NCBI RefSeq assembly: GCF_001624695.1
Contig: NZ_JSEP01000006.1
Coordinates: forward strand, 62,001 to 126,000
Length of the DNA: 64,000 nt
Reading direction: 5' to 3'
Source: Labrenzia sp. OB1
GTDB lineage: Bacteria; Pseudomonadota; Alphaproteobacteria; Rhizobiales; Stappiaceae
The notes below the pieces were generated by a model. That model made no database searches. It was not told the origin of the DNA and was given only the letters and a program-made list of their open reading frames with translations. Position 1 is the first letter of the stretch; the number at the start of each line of letters is the position of its first letter. A program made the position numbers and the translations under genes. Shown here one piece after another: positions 51,179 to 59,163 of the stretch.

Positions 51179-52735
51179 TCAGAACAGAATGGCGGGCAAC
51201 CAGGTTGAAAGCGCCGGAAAAGCGGCGACAAGTGCCAGTGCCAGCAGTTGAATTGCGACAAACGGAATGACCGCGACATAGATGTCCGACGTCCTGATTT
51301 CCGCAGGCGCTACAGACCTGTAATAGAAGAGCGCGAAACCGAACGGTGGTGTCAAGAACGATGTTTGCAGATTGAGCGCGATCAGCACCGCGAACCAGAC
51401 TGGGCTGATATCCGTTTGCAGGATGATCGGCCCGACGATGGGAACGACAATGAAAATGATCTCCACGAACTCCAGGATGAACCCGAGCAGGAAGATCACC
51501 AGCATCGTCAGCAACAGCATGCCGTAGGCCCCGCCGGGCAGCGATTGCAGCAGTTCGGCGACATGCTCGTCGCCGTCGAAACCGCGGAAGACCAGCGACA
51601 GGATACCGGCGGCGATCACGATGCCGAAGATCATGCCGGTGATCGTGACGGTTTCGCGCAGCGCCGGCAGAAGCACACCGCCGCGCAGAAGCGACCCTAT
51701 TGCGCCGAGCAGCAGCGCGAAGGCACATGCCGTCAGCGAAACAGAAAAGACTGTCATAAGCGACCAGTTGATGCTTCCACCGGAAAATTCCAACCCGAAC
51801 ACTCCGGCCTGACGCAGTCCCAGAAGCACAACGGCGAGCGCCGCGCAGGCTGCAGCGATGCGCAGACCGGAACGGCCCCGGACCGCAGCCGCGATCAGGA
51901 TGGCCCCTGCCACACCGACGCTGGCGGCCTCTGTCGGTGTTGCGATACCCAGCAGGATACTGCCGAGCACGGCCACGATAAGCCCAAGCGTCGGGGCGAT
52001 GTTCATAGCCAGTCGAGCGGCGGTAATTTTGGTGCGGACTGGAGCCGGCCGGCCACGCGAGGACGAGGTCCGCAGCTTCAGGACCACATAGGCCGCATAG
52101 AAGGCCACCAGCAGCATTCCGGGAACAAGCGCTCCTGCGAACAGGTCGCCGACGGTCACCGGATCCGGCGCGAAGTTCCCGGCTTCCTGCTGCGCTTCGA
52201 AATAGGCGTTGGAAACCTGATCTCCGAGAAGGATCAGCACGATCGACGGGGGAATGATCTGCCCGAGCGTGCCGCTGGCGCAGATCAGTCCGCTGCTCAT
52301 GTGCTTGTTCACGCCTGCCGACAAAAGCGCCGGCAGCATGATGGTGCCCAGCATGACGATTGTCGCGCCGATGATGCCGGTAGAGGCGGCAATCAGCGCA
52401 CTGACGAGCACCACGGACAGCGCCAGCGCCGACTGGTTGCCACCGAGGGCAGCCGTCAGGCTCTTCAACATGCGCTCGGCCTGGCCGGATTTCTCCAGCA
52501 GCAGGCCCATGAGCACGAAAAGCGGTACGGCAAGCAACAGCGGGTTGGTCATCACCCCGTAGACCCGCTGAGGCACCGCCTGAAAGAAGACCAGATCGAA
52601 ATGTCCCGCCGAGGCCGCAAGCAGCGCAACCAGCGTCGGCGCCCCGGCGATCGCCAGAAGGACCGGAACACCTGTGAGAATCGCGCCGAAGACGGCAAAA
52701 GCCAGGATTGCGAGCCAGAGAAGATCCGGGTTCAT
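51179..52735 (-). CDS. TRAP transporter large permease (DctM), long form
   Basis: The start is ATG 52735 (MNPDLLWLAI), overlapping the dctQ stop. The 518-residue protein is longer than the usual 425-430 because of a central insert of about 90 residues with extra hydrophobic segments around 280-370. This long form goes with TakP-type receptors. Landmarks include MTNPLLLAVPLFVLMGLLLEKSG, IPPSIVLILLGD and GIATPTEAASVGVAGA. It is the Na+-coupled solute channel of the carrier. The C-terminal segment SFLTPPFGFALFYYRSVAP is typical of the group. Confidence 0.92.
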   Translation of the reverse strand: MNPDLLWLAILAFAVFGAILTGVPVLLAIAGAPTLVALLAASAGHFDLVFFQAVPQRVYGVMTNPLLLAVPLFVLMGLLLEKSGQAERMLKSLTAALGGNQSALALSVVLVSALIAASTGIIGATIVMLGTIMLPALLSAGVNKHMSSGLICASGTLGQIIPPSIVLILLGDQVSNAYFEAQQEAGNFAPDPVTVGDLFAGALVPGMLLVAFYAAYVVLKLRTSSSRGRPAPVRTKITAARLAMNIAPTLGLIVAVLGSILLGIATPTEAASVGVAGAILIAAAVRGRSGLRIAAACAALAVVLLGLRQAGVFGLEFSGGSINWSLMTVFSVSLTACAFALLLGAIGSLLRGGVLLPALRETVTITGMIFGIVIAAGILSLVFRGFDGDEHVAELLQSLPGGAYGMLLLTMLVIFLLGFILEFVEIIFIVVPIVGPIILQTDISPVWFAVLIALNLQTSFLTPPFGFALFYYRSVAPAEIRTSDIYVAVIPFVAIQLLALALVAAFPALSTWLPAILF

Positions 52736-53208
52736 CTTGCAGCAGTCCGCCGCATGAGACCGGCAAAGCGGAGAAAAACGATCAGGACAATCAGCAACGG
52801 CAGGATCAGAAGACAGGTCTTGACGATGAACAGCCCCGGCAGCCCCCCGGTTTCCGGCGAGCCTTCGAGAATGGTCCAGGAACTGCGCACCAGAGGGAAT
52901 GCCGACCACGCCATGATAGCGAAAACCGGAAGCGCAAGCAGGAGATCGCCAAGCCAGTCGACCCGCCGGTTGGTGAGCGTGCTCCATCTCTGGCGCAGGA
53001 CATCCACACGCACATGCCTGTCCGCATCGAAGGTGACGGCGACGGACAAGGCAACGAGCGCCGCGAACGCGTAGTTGACCGCATCCTGGATTTCCAGAAA
53101 ACCGACACCCAGTAGATAGCGCATCAGCACCATGGCCAGTTGCCCGAGAAAGACGATGACGGCCAGCCCCATGCAAATCGACCGCACGATCACAATCACA
53201 TTCCGCAT
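52732..53208 (-). CDS. TRAP transporter small permease (DctQ)
   Basis: I start at the ATG 53208 (MRNVIVIVRSICMG), giving 158 residues; an in-frame Met 20 codons upstream would add a charged leader. Four membrane segments are visible, and the N-terminal part FLGQLAMVLMRYLLGVGFLEIQDAVNYAFA matches the DctQ family. The subunit links the receptor to the large permease. It is the first gene of the dctQMP operon and overlaps dctM by four bases. A TGTATACA palindrome lies about 100 bp upstream. Confidence 0.87.
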   Translation of the reverse strand: MRNVIVIVRSICMGLAVIVFLGQLAMVLMRYLLGVGFLEIQDAVNYAFAALVALSVAVTFDADRHVRVDVLRQRWSTLTNRRVDWLGDLLLALPVFAIMAWSAFPLVRSSWTILEGSPETGGLPGLFIVKTCLLILPLLIVLIVFLRFAGLMRRTAAR

Positions 53209-53645
53209 AAAAAACCTGTCTCGCGCAAAATTCCGGCCCTTCGATCCCGAGGCCAGATCACGTGACACCAGCCCGGAAGCTGTTCAACTTAGTCGCCAGA
53301 ATCACGCGTGTATACAATGATTTGCCCGAATTCATGCGGGGTTTCACCGGAATGCACGCGGGACAATCGGATTTCCTGTCTTCACCGGCGCAGCGTTCCT
53401 GAAAAGCGGAGCGGACAGATCTCCGCCGGTGTGGCCGGCCAGGTCCGGACAACCGCGACCGTTGCCTGTCGATATTGTTCGATTGCATCGCAAAATGGAT
53501 TGCGGCACTGCAACAAATACGGTAGGCGAAAAACTGCTTTTGGGCTTCAGGGTGCCAGGGCCCGACCCGCTGTTCCTCCCGCGGCAAAGGCGCGTTCAAG
53601 CGTCCTGAATGTCCTTTTCATCTTTCCTCTCCAAGGAGTTTCCGA
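53209..53645. other. Non-coding region between dctQ and the peroxiredoxin gene
   Basis: This 437-bp divergent gap contains no gene I can support. Open frames here are short or are shadows. It holds the promoters of the TRAP operon (minus) and the peroxiredoxin gene (plus), a TGTATACA palindrome at 53309-53316 and, near 53470-53530, a stretch with repeated GATTGC/TTGCGG words that I cannot interpret. No OxyR site was recognised. Confidence 0.5.
53309..53316. promoter_or_regulatory. TGTATACA palindrome upstream of the TRAP operon
   Basis: TGTATACA is a perfect 8-bp palindrome, continued by AATG, that resembles the core of operators bound by FCD-type GntR regulators (TTGTATACAA-like). It is 101 bp upstream of dctQ. 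No such regulator is encoded in the window, so the assignment is tentative. Confidence 0.3.
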
Positions 53646-54188
53646 ATGCTTGGCAAAAAAGTCCCCTTCGTTACCTTCCGCACGCGCGTTCGCGACGATG
53701 CCATTGAAGGTCCGAACCCGTTCCGCTGGGAAGACCAGACCTCGGACGACTATTTCAAGGGCAAGAAGGTCGTGCTCTTTTCGCTGCCCGGCGCCTTCAC
53801 ACCGACCTGCTCCAACTTTCAGCTTCCGGATTTCGAAAAGCTTCATGAGGAGTTCCGGTCGGAAGGTGTCGACGAGATCTACTGTATTTCGGTGAATGAC
53901 GCTTTCGTCATGAACGCTTGGTCTAAGGCCCAGGGCATCGAGAACGTCAAGGTGATCCCGGACGGTTCCGGCGAGTTTACCCGCAAGATGGGCATGCTGG
54001 TCGCGAAGGACAATCTCGGTTTCGGGATGCGCTCCTGGCGCTACGGTGCTGTCGTCAATGACGGCCTCGTCGAGCAGTGGTTTGAAGAAGAAGGATTCTC
54101 GGACAACTGCGAAAGCGACCCCTATGGCGTTTCTTCACCGCAGAACATCCTTGAAAAGCTGCGCGCTGCAAAGATCGTGGCCGCCTGA
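53646..54188 (+). CDS. Peroxiredoxin, Prx5/PrxII type
   Basis: This 180-residue peroxiredoxin has the peroxidatic cysteine at residue 55 in PGAFTPTCSNFQLPDF, with the conserved Pro and Thr before it. The overall size and NVKVIPDGSGEFTRKMGMLVAKDNLGFGMRSWRYGAVV match Prx5-type enzymes, which reduce hydrogen peroxide and alkyl hydroperoxides using glutaredoxin or thioredoxin. A second cysteine at SDNCESDPYG may act as resolving residue. AAGGAG lies upstream of the ATG. A terminator hairpin shared with the cyd operon follows. Confidence 0.93.
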   Translation: MLGKKVPFVTFRTRVRDDAIEGPNPFRWEDQTSDDYFKGKKVVLFSLPGAFTPTCSNFQLPDFEKLHEEFRSEGVDEIYCISVNDAFVMNAWSKAQGIENVKVIPDGSGEFTRKMGMLVAKDNLGFGMRSWRYGAVVNDGLVEQWFEEEGFSDNCESDPYGVSSPQNILEKLRAAKIVAA

Positions 54189-54255
54189 CAAGGCTTTCCG
54201 CAGGCCTTGCGGAAGAGAAGCTTCCTCGCTGTCGCTTCACATACCGCGGAAAAAA

Positions 54256-54284
54256 GAAGCCCCGGACAATTTGTTCGGGGCTTC
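54256..54284. terminator. Bidirectional rho-independent terminator
   Basis: GAAGCCCCG (54256-54264) and CGGGGCTTC (54276-54284) pair perfectly, with part of the 11-base loop able to pair further. CTTTAT follows on the plus strand and an A-rich run precedes it, which gives a T tract on the minus strand. It ends the peroxiredoxin transcript and the converging cydABX transcript. Confidence 0.85.
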
Positions 54285-54327
54285 CTTTATGCGTAACCGG
54301 ACGTATCGTTGTTATCGGGTAATGCGT

Positions 54328-54447
54328 TCAGAGATCGCTCTCATTTCGTCTCCGGGCGTCATCGGAACGCATTTCCAGCCACATGGCGTTCATGATCGCC
54401 ATAGAGCACGCAAGAGGCATGCCGAGCGCCCAGGCAAAATACCACAT
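54328..54447 (-). CDS. cydX: Cytochrome bd oxidase small subunit CydX
   Basis: A 39-residue open frame (ATG 54447, TGA at 54328-54330) follows cydB by 12 bp, with AGGAG nine bases before its ATG. It opens with MWYFAWALGMPLACSMAIM, the hallmark CydX/YbgT start (W-Y-F-A-W-x-L-G), followed by one membrane helix and a charged tail ending RRRNESDL. CydX is the single-span subunit that stabilises the haem site of cytochrome bd. It is too short for ordinary gene calling and easily missed. Confidence 0.92.
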   Translation of the reverse strand: MWYFAWALGMPLACSMAIMNAMWLEMRSDDARRRNESDL

Positions 54448-54459
54448 TCGTTCGTCTCC

Positions 54460-55617
54460 TCAGTAAGCTGTATGATTGTCGCGTTCGATGGTTTCCTCAT
54501 CGACCTTGCCCCAGAGCACCTTGTAGACCCACGCGGTGTAGACAAGGATGATCGGCAGGAAGATCGCCGTCGCCACCAGCATGTTGAACAGGGTCCGGTG
54601 GGTGGAGGACGCGTCCCACACCGTCAGGCTGGCCTCCGGCTGAATCGAGGATGGCAGGATGAAGGGGAACATGGAGACGCCGACGGTGGCGATGATCCCG
54701 AAGACCGCCGATTTGGAGAACGCGAAGACCAGCATTTCCAGGCGCGTCTGCAGCAGCAGCAGCGTGCCGACAAGGCCGAGGAAGCCGATTCCCGGCGCCA
54801 GCCAGAGGATCGGGTGTGCCGCGTAGTTGCGCATCCAGGCACCGCCTTCGGTCACCACCTGTTTGGCAAGCGGGTTGGCAACCATGTTGGGGTTGACCTC
54901 GGACGTGATGCGGAAGCCCTCGACAAACCCGGTAGAGACCAGATATCCGCCAAGCGCGAAGAGCAGGATGCCAAAACCGGCGGCGACCGTGCCGGCGCGG
55001 CGCGCCCGGCGGGCGATATCGCCGCTCGCCCGCATGACCAGCCAGACCGAGCCATGCATGACCAGCATCGACACGGACAGCAAACCGCACAGCAGGGAGA
55101 AGAGCGAAAACAAACCGAAGAACGAGCCGTCATAGGTCATGCGCAGGTCGGTATCGAGTTTGTAGGGCACACCCAACAGGACATTGCCCACCGCGACGCC
55201 GAAGACCAGCGCCGGGACGAAGGATCCGGTGAAGAGAGCCCAGTCCCAGGCATTGCGCCAGGCAGGGTCCGGTCGCTTGGATCTGTATTTGAAGGCCACC
55301 GGCCGCAGGATCATGGCTGCAAGCACCACGAACATGGCGAGGTAAAATCCGGAAAAGCTGATTGCGTAAAGCGGCGGCCAGGCGGCGAAGATGGCTCCGC
55401 CGGCAAGGATGAACCAAACCTGATTGCCTTCCCAGGTGGCGCCGATGGTGTTGATGACGACACGCCGTTCTATGTCGGTTCCGGCAATGAAGGGCAGAAG
55501 GGTTCCAACCCCCATGTCGAAACCGTCGGTGACCGCAAATCCGATCAGCAGCACACCCAGAAGCAGCCACCAGATCATCTTTAGCGTCGAGTAGTCGATC
55601 AATTCGTAAAGAACCAT
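54460..55617 (-). CDS. cydB: Cytochrome bd ubiquinol oxidase subunit II
   Basis: This 385-residue protein is the second membrane subunit of cytochrome bd oxidase. It has about eight or nine membrane segments; LLIGFAVTDGFDMGVGTLLPF near the N-terminus and NTIGATWEGNQVWFILAGGAIFAAWP are family signatures. CydB pairs with CydA and helps form the quinol oxidase without carrying the main haem ligands. It follows cydA after 5 bp and precedes cydX. The C-terminus ends at DNHTAY. Confidence 0.95.
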   Translation of the reverse strand: MVLYELIDYSTLKMIWWLLLGVLLIGFAVTDGFDMGVGTLLPFIAGTDIERRVVINTIGATWEGNQVWFILAGGAIFAAWPPLYAISFSGFYLAMFVVLAAMILRPVAFKYRSKRPDPAWRNAWDWALFTGSFVPALVFGVAVGNVLLGVPYKLDTDLRMTYDGSFFGLFSLFSLLCGLLSVSMLVMHGSVWLVMRASGDIARRARRAGTVAAGFGILLFALGGYLVSTGFVEGFRITSEVNPNMVANPLAKQVVTEGGAWMRNYAAHPILWLAPGIGFLGLVGTLLLLQTRLEMLVFAFSKSAVFGIIATVGVSMFPFILPSSIQPEASLTVWDASSTHRTLFNMLVATAIFLPIILVYTAWVYKVLWGKVDEETIERDNHTAY

Positions 55618-55622
55618 GTGTC

Positions 55623-57227
55623 TTACTCCGCTGGAACTGGGGCTGGGCCGGCGAGCGGACGCGCGGACGTTTCCCGCGCATCGTCCGCCGTCTCGTCTTC
55701 ATCCGGGCCGATTCCGATGTATTTGATCATCAGGGTGATCTCGATCACCAGAAGGACGCTGTAGAGCGCCACGAACCCGGCCAGCGTCAGCAGGACCTCC
55801 GTCACGCTGAGGCTCGATACCCCGACGGCCGTCGGCAGCATGCTCTCGATGATCCAAGGTTGGCGACCGTATTCGGCGACGAACCAGCCCATCTCGCAGG
55901 CGATCCAGGGAAGCGGGATCGACCAGACCGCAATGTGCAGCAGCCAGCGGCGCTTTTCCCGAAGCTTATCGAGCTGCCCAGAGGAGGAGTAATAGAAGAA
56001 GACCGCCGTGATCAGGATGAAGAAGAAGCCACAAGCGACCATGATCCGGAATGCGTAGAACATCGGCAGGACATTCGGCACCGTCGACCATGCCGCGGCA
56101 TCGATCTGCTCGGCGGTCGCTTCCATCGGATTGTCGGTGTAGGGCAACAGAAGATAGCCATAGCCGAGAGAGTCCGAATTCCTGGCGAAGGTCGCGCGCA
56201 CATCCTCTCCGACGCCTTGCGGGTCATTGCGGATTGTCTGCAAGGCGTCCCAGGCGATGGCTCCTTGCCTGATGCGATCCTTCGAGCGCTCTACAAGATC
56301 CTTGATGCCGGGGATCACCGTGTCGAGAGAGCGGGTGGCAATCAGACCCATCACATACGGGACCTCGATCGCGAAGAGATTGTCGCGCCCTTCCATGTCC
56401 GGCCAGGCAACGACGTTGAACGCCGCCGGAGCGGGTTCGGTCTCCCACATCGCCTCGATGGTGGCGAGTTTCATCTGCTGGTTCAGGTTGGCTTCATAGC
56501 CGCTTTCATCGCCAAGAACGACGACGGACAGAGCCGAAGCGAAGCCAAAGGCGGAGGCAATCGCCATGGAGCGCTTGGCGATCCGAAGATGCCGACCCTG
56601 CAACATGTACCAGGCGGATATACCCAGCATGAACATGGCAGCCGTGATGTAGCCCGCGGAGACGGTGTGGACGAATTTGGCCTGCGCAACAGGATTGAAC
56701 AGGACGTCATAGAAACTGGAGACTTCCATGCGCATCGTGTCCGGATTGAAGATGGAGCCAACCGGATGCTGCATCCAGCCGTTGGCGATCAGGATCCACA
56801 GCGCGGAGAAGTTTGTCGCGATTGCAACAGCCCAGGTCACGGCAAGATGCTGGCGTCTGGAGAGCTTGTCCCATCCGAAGAAGAACAGGCCGACGAAGGT
56901 CGCCTCCATGAAAAACGCCATCAGGCCTTCAATCGCAAGCGGGGCGCCGAAGACGTCGCCGACATACTGGCTGAAGTAGGCCCAGTTCATTCCGAACTGG
57001 AACTCCATGGTGAGGCCTGTGGCGACACCCAGGACGAAATTGATCCCGAAGAGCGTGCCCCAGAACTTGACCATGCGCTTCCAGATCTCTCGGCCGGTCA
57101 TCACATAGACCGTTTCCATGATCGCCAGCAGAATGGAAAGCCCGATGGTCAGCGGCACGAACAGGAAATGGTAAAGCGCCGTCATGGCAAATTGCAGCCG
57201 GGACAGGTCGACAACGTCGAATTCCAT
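55623..57227 (-). CDS. cydA: Cytochrome bd ubiquinol oxidase subunit I
   Basis: Of two adjacent ATGs (57230, 57227) I choose the second, which is seven bases from GGGG and gives 534 residues. CydA binds haems b558, b595 and d, and oxidises quinol. The high-spin haem ligand His20 is in FAMTALYHFLF; a second His is in KFVHTVSAGYI. The Q-loop region lies about 250-380, including GDESGYEANLNQQMKLATIEAMWE. It is of intermediate length (long-Q-loop type to be confirmed). It is transcribed with cydB and cydX. Confidence 0.95.
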   Translation of the reverse strand: MEFDVVDLSRLQFAMTALYHFLFVPLTIGLSILLAIMETVYVMTGREIWKRMVKFWGTLFGINFVLGVATGLTMEFQFGMNWAYFSQYVGDVFGAPLAIEGLMAFFMEATFVGLFFFGWDKLSRRQHLAVTWAVAIATNFSALWILIANGWMQHPVGSIFNPDTMRMEVSSFYDVLFNPVAQAKFVHTVSAGYITAAMFMLGISAWYMLQGRHLRIAKRSMAIASAFGFASALSVVVLGDESGYEANLNQQMKLATIEAMWETEPAPAAFNVVAWPDMEGRDNLFAIEVPYVMGLIATRSLDTVIPGIKDLVERSKDRIRQGAIAWDALQTIRNDPQGVGEDVRATFARNSDSLGYGYLLLPYTDNPMEATAEQIDAAAWSTVPNVLPMFYAFRIMVACGFFFILITAVFFYYSSSGQLDKLREKRRWLLHIAVWSIPLPWIACEMGWFVAEYGRQPWIIESMLPTAVGVSSLSVTEVLLTLAGFVALYSVLLVIEITLMIKYIGIGPDEDETADDARETSARPLAGPAPVPAE

Positions 57228-57265
57228 CATTTTTCCCCTTTTCAAGTCATAATCGACCTGAGTGC

Positions 57266-57279
57266 GATGCATTTGCATC
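57266..57279. promoter_or_regulatory. Palindrome upstream of cydA
   Basis: GATGCA (57266-57271) and TGCATC (57274-57279) form a dyad with a 2-bp spacer, 38 bp upstream of the cydA start; a further GATGCA lies near 57303. It may be an operator in the 265-bp gap between cydC and cydA, but no regulator is assigned and no clear FNR box (TTGAT-N4-ATCAA) was seen. Confidence 0.35.
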
Positions 57280-57492
57280 CAAGGCGTGAAGGCTCATATA
57301 CGATGCAGGTTTGAAGTGTACGGTCGAACCAGTCTCCAGACCAGTGTGTCCAGGTTGGCCAAAGAAATTAACCGGGTAAAGTCAGGACCTTGTACTATCG
57401 CTCTCCACGCCCGGGATCGTGACCCAGTGACCGGGCAAGGTCAATGCGACAGATGGTGTCCAACCCAGGAACCCGCGCGAAGCTGTCCTTGC

Positions 57493-59163
57493 TCACCGGC
57501 CTTCCTGTCCGGGTTCAGGCAGATGCAGGACCCGGCCTGCCGCCTCGAGTTCAAGCCGCTTGTGAGCGATCATCAGAACGGATGCGCTGCCTCTGAATTT
57601 CAGAAACCGGGACAGGACGTCGCAGGACGTTTCGCTGTCGAGCCCTTCGGTCATCTCATCGAGAATAAAAAGTTGCGGCCGGGTCAAAAAGGCCCGTGCG
57701 AGCGCCAGCCGCCGCTGTTCGCCGCCTGAAAGGCCGAGCCCGCCCTCGCCCAGAACCGTGCCAAGGCCCAGCGGGCTTTCCGCAATCCTGTCGGCCAGCG
57801 CAGCATGCTCCAGCGCGGCCCAAAGGTCAGCCTCGGTCGCCTCCGCATTTGCGATGCGCAGATTGGCCGTGACTGTGTCATTGAACAGATATGCCCGTTG
57901 ACCGAGTACCGTGATCGACCGGCGAAGCGCCTCTTCTTCGTATGCGTGAAGGTCCTGCCCGGCCAGAAAGACGTGACCGGTGCGTGGCTCCAGCATGCGC
58001 GAGGCAATGGCCGCAACGGTGCTTTTGCCGCACCCGCTGCGGCCGGCAATCGCGACCACTTCCGCCTTGCCGATGTCAAAGGACAGCGTCTCGAGAACAT
58101 TCCGCGCTGCTCCCGGATACCGGAAAGTCACTGCCTCGAAGCCAAGTACCGGAGGCGTGTCGCCCGGCCGCCAGACCGCGGGCGGTTGCGCACCGCACGG
58201 CTGCGCGGCAGGAACGGATTGAAGAGCCGAGACCCTTTTGGCCGCCAATGCTGTTCGCGGAAGTCTGGCCAGGCCCGGCAGGGCCATGGAAAACAGTTCA
58301 GGCAATGCCACGACGACCAGAACCAGTCCGACCGCAAGTGCGGGGCTGAACGCGGCTTGCGCCACTCCCACGATAGCCACCGCGAGGGAGACGGCAAGAA
58401 AGGTCTGGCCGACAAGGCCCGACAGACAGATCAACCGGGTTGCCCGGCGCTCCTCCACATCCTCGGCCACCGTCAACCGGTTATCGGCGGACAGGATCGG
58501 CGCTGCTGCGGCGTCGAGACCGCCGTAGATGGCAAGGTCGCGGCGGCCCGCGACCAGATCGGCGGCCCGCAGCCTGATAGCGTCCGAGGCGGCGTCCGCC
58601 CGCCGCGCGACCTTTCCGTCCGCCCGGGCAACCGACACCCAGGCGAGACCGGCCCAGGCGCACAGAAACACGGCCCCGGTCAGGAACACCGGTGGGGAAA
58701 TGACAAGCCAGACGCACAGGAGACCGGCGGCGGTGAAAACACACAGAAGGACCGGCACAACGATCCGCAGATAGACCGTGTCCAGCGCGGTGATGTCCAG
58801 AGTCAGGCGGTTGAGGAGAACAGCCGAACGGCGGTGGCGGTCCCTGCTTGCCACGAAGGCGGCGAAGAGCTGATTGCGCAACGCGGTGAGGAACCGGAAT
58901 GTGGCGTCGTGCGTTACCACCCGTTCGCCGTATCTTCCCGCGGTTCTGATGATGGCGAGCGCGCGAATGAGCGCACTCGGCGCGAATATGTTCAGGAACG
59001 CCCCGCTCAGACCCGCCAGCGCCGCAGCTGTGATGAACCATCCGGAGACCCCGAGCAGCAGGATACCGGCAACAGCGGGCAGGATGGCGGTGAGAATGCC
59101 AATCCAGAAGTGGAACCGGTCATGACGATACTGGGAGGAAACGATCTGCCAGACGGCTTTCAT
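57493..59163 (-). CDS. cydC: Heterodimeric ABC exporter subunit CydC
   Basis: This 556-residue ABC exporter half has six membrane segments (to about 300) and a nucleotide-binding domain with Walker A GRSGCGKSTVAA, signature LSGGEQRRLALARAF and Walker B LFILDEMTEGLD. With CydD it forms the exporter needed for cytochrome bd assembly, reported to move glutathione, cysteine or haem. It overlaps cydD by four bases and sits 265 bp upstream of cydA. The signature is intact, so this is probably the hydrolysis-competent site partner. Confidence 0.92.
   Translation of the reverse strand: MKAVWQIVSSQYRHDRFHFWIGILTAILPAVAGILLLGVSGWFITAAALAGLSGAFLNIFAPSALIRALAIIRTAGRYGERVVTHDATFRFLTALRNQLFAAFVASRDRHRRSAVLLNRLTLDITALDTVYLRIVVPVLLCVFTAAGLLCVWLVISPPVFLTGAVFLCAWAGLAWVSVARADGKVARRADAASDAIRLRAADLVAGRRDLAIYGGLDAAAAPILSADNRLTVAEDVEERRATRLICLSGLVGQTFLAVSLAVAIVGVAQAAFSPALAVGLVLVVVALPELFSMALPGLARLPRTALAAKRVSALQSVPAAQPCGAQPPAVWRPGDTPPVLGFEAVTFRYPGAARNVLETLSFDIGKAEVVAIAGRSGCGKSTVAAIASRMLEPRTGHVFLAGQDLHAYEEEALRRSITVLGQRAYLFNDTVTANLRIANAEATEADLWAALEHAALADRIAESPLGLGTVLGEGGLGLSGGEQRRLALARAFLTRPQLFILDEMTEGLDSETSCDVLSRFLKFRGSASVLMIAHKRLELEAAGRVLHLPEPGQEGR

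Noticed and set aside
51248-53074. 608-codon plus-strand frame opposite dctM and dctQ
   Set aside because: Its translation is low-complexity Arg/Gln/Asp/His-rich, whereas the minus strand encodes recognisable TRAP membrane subunits.
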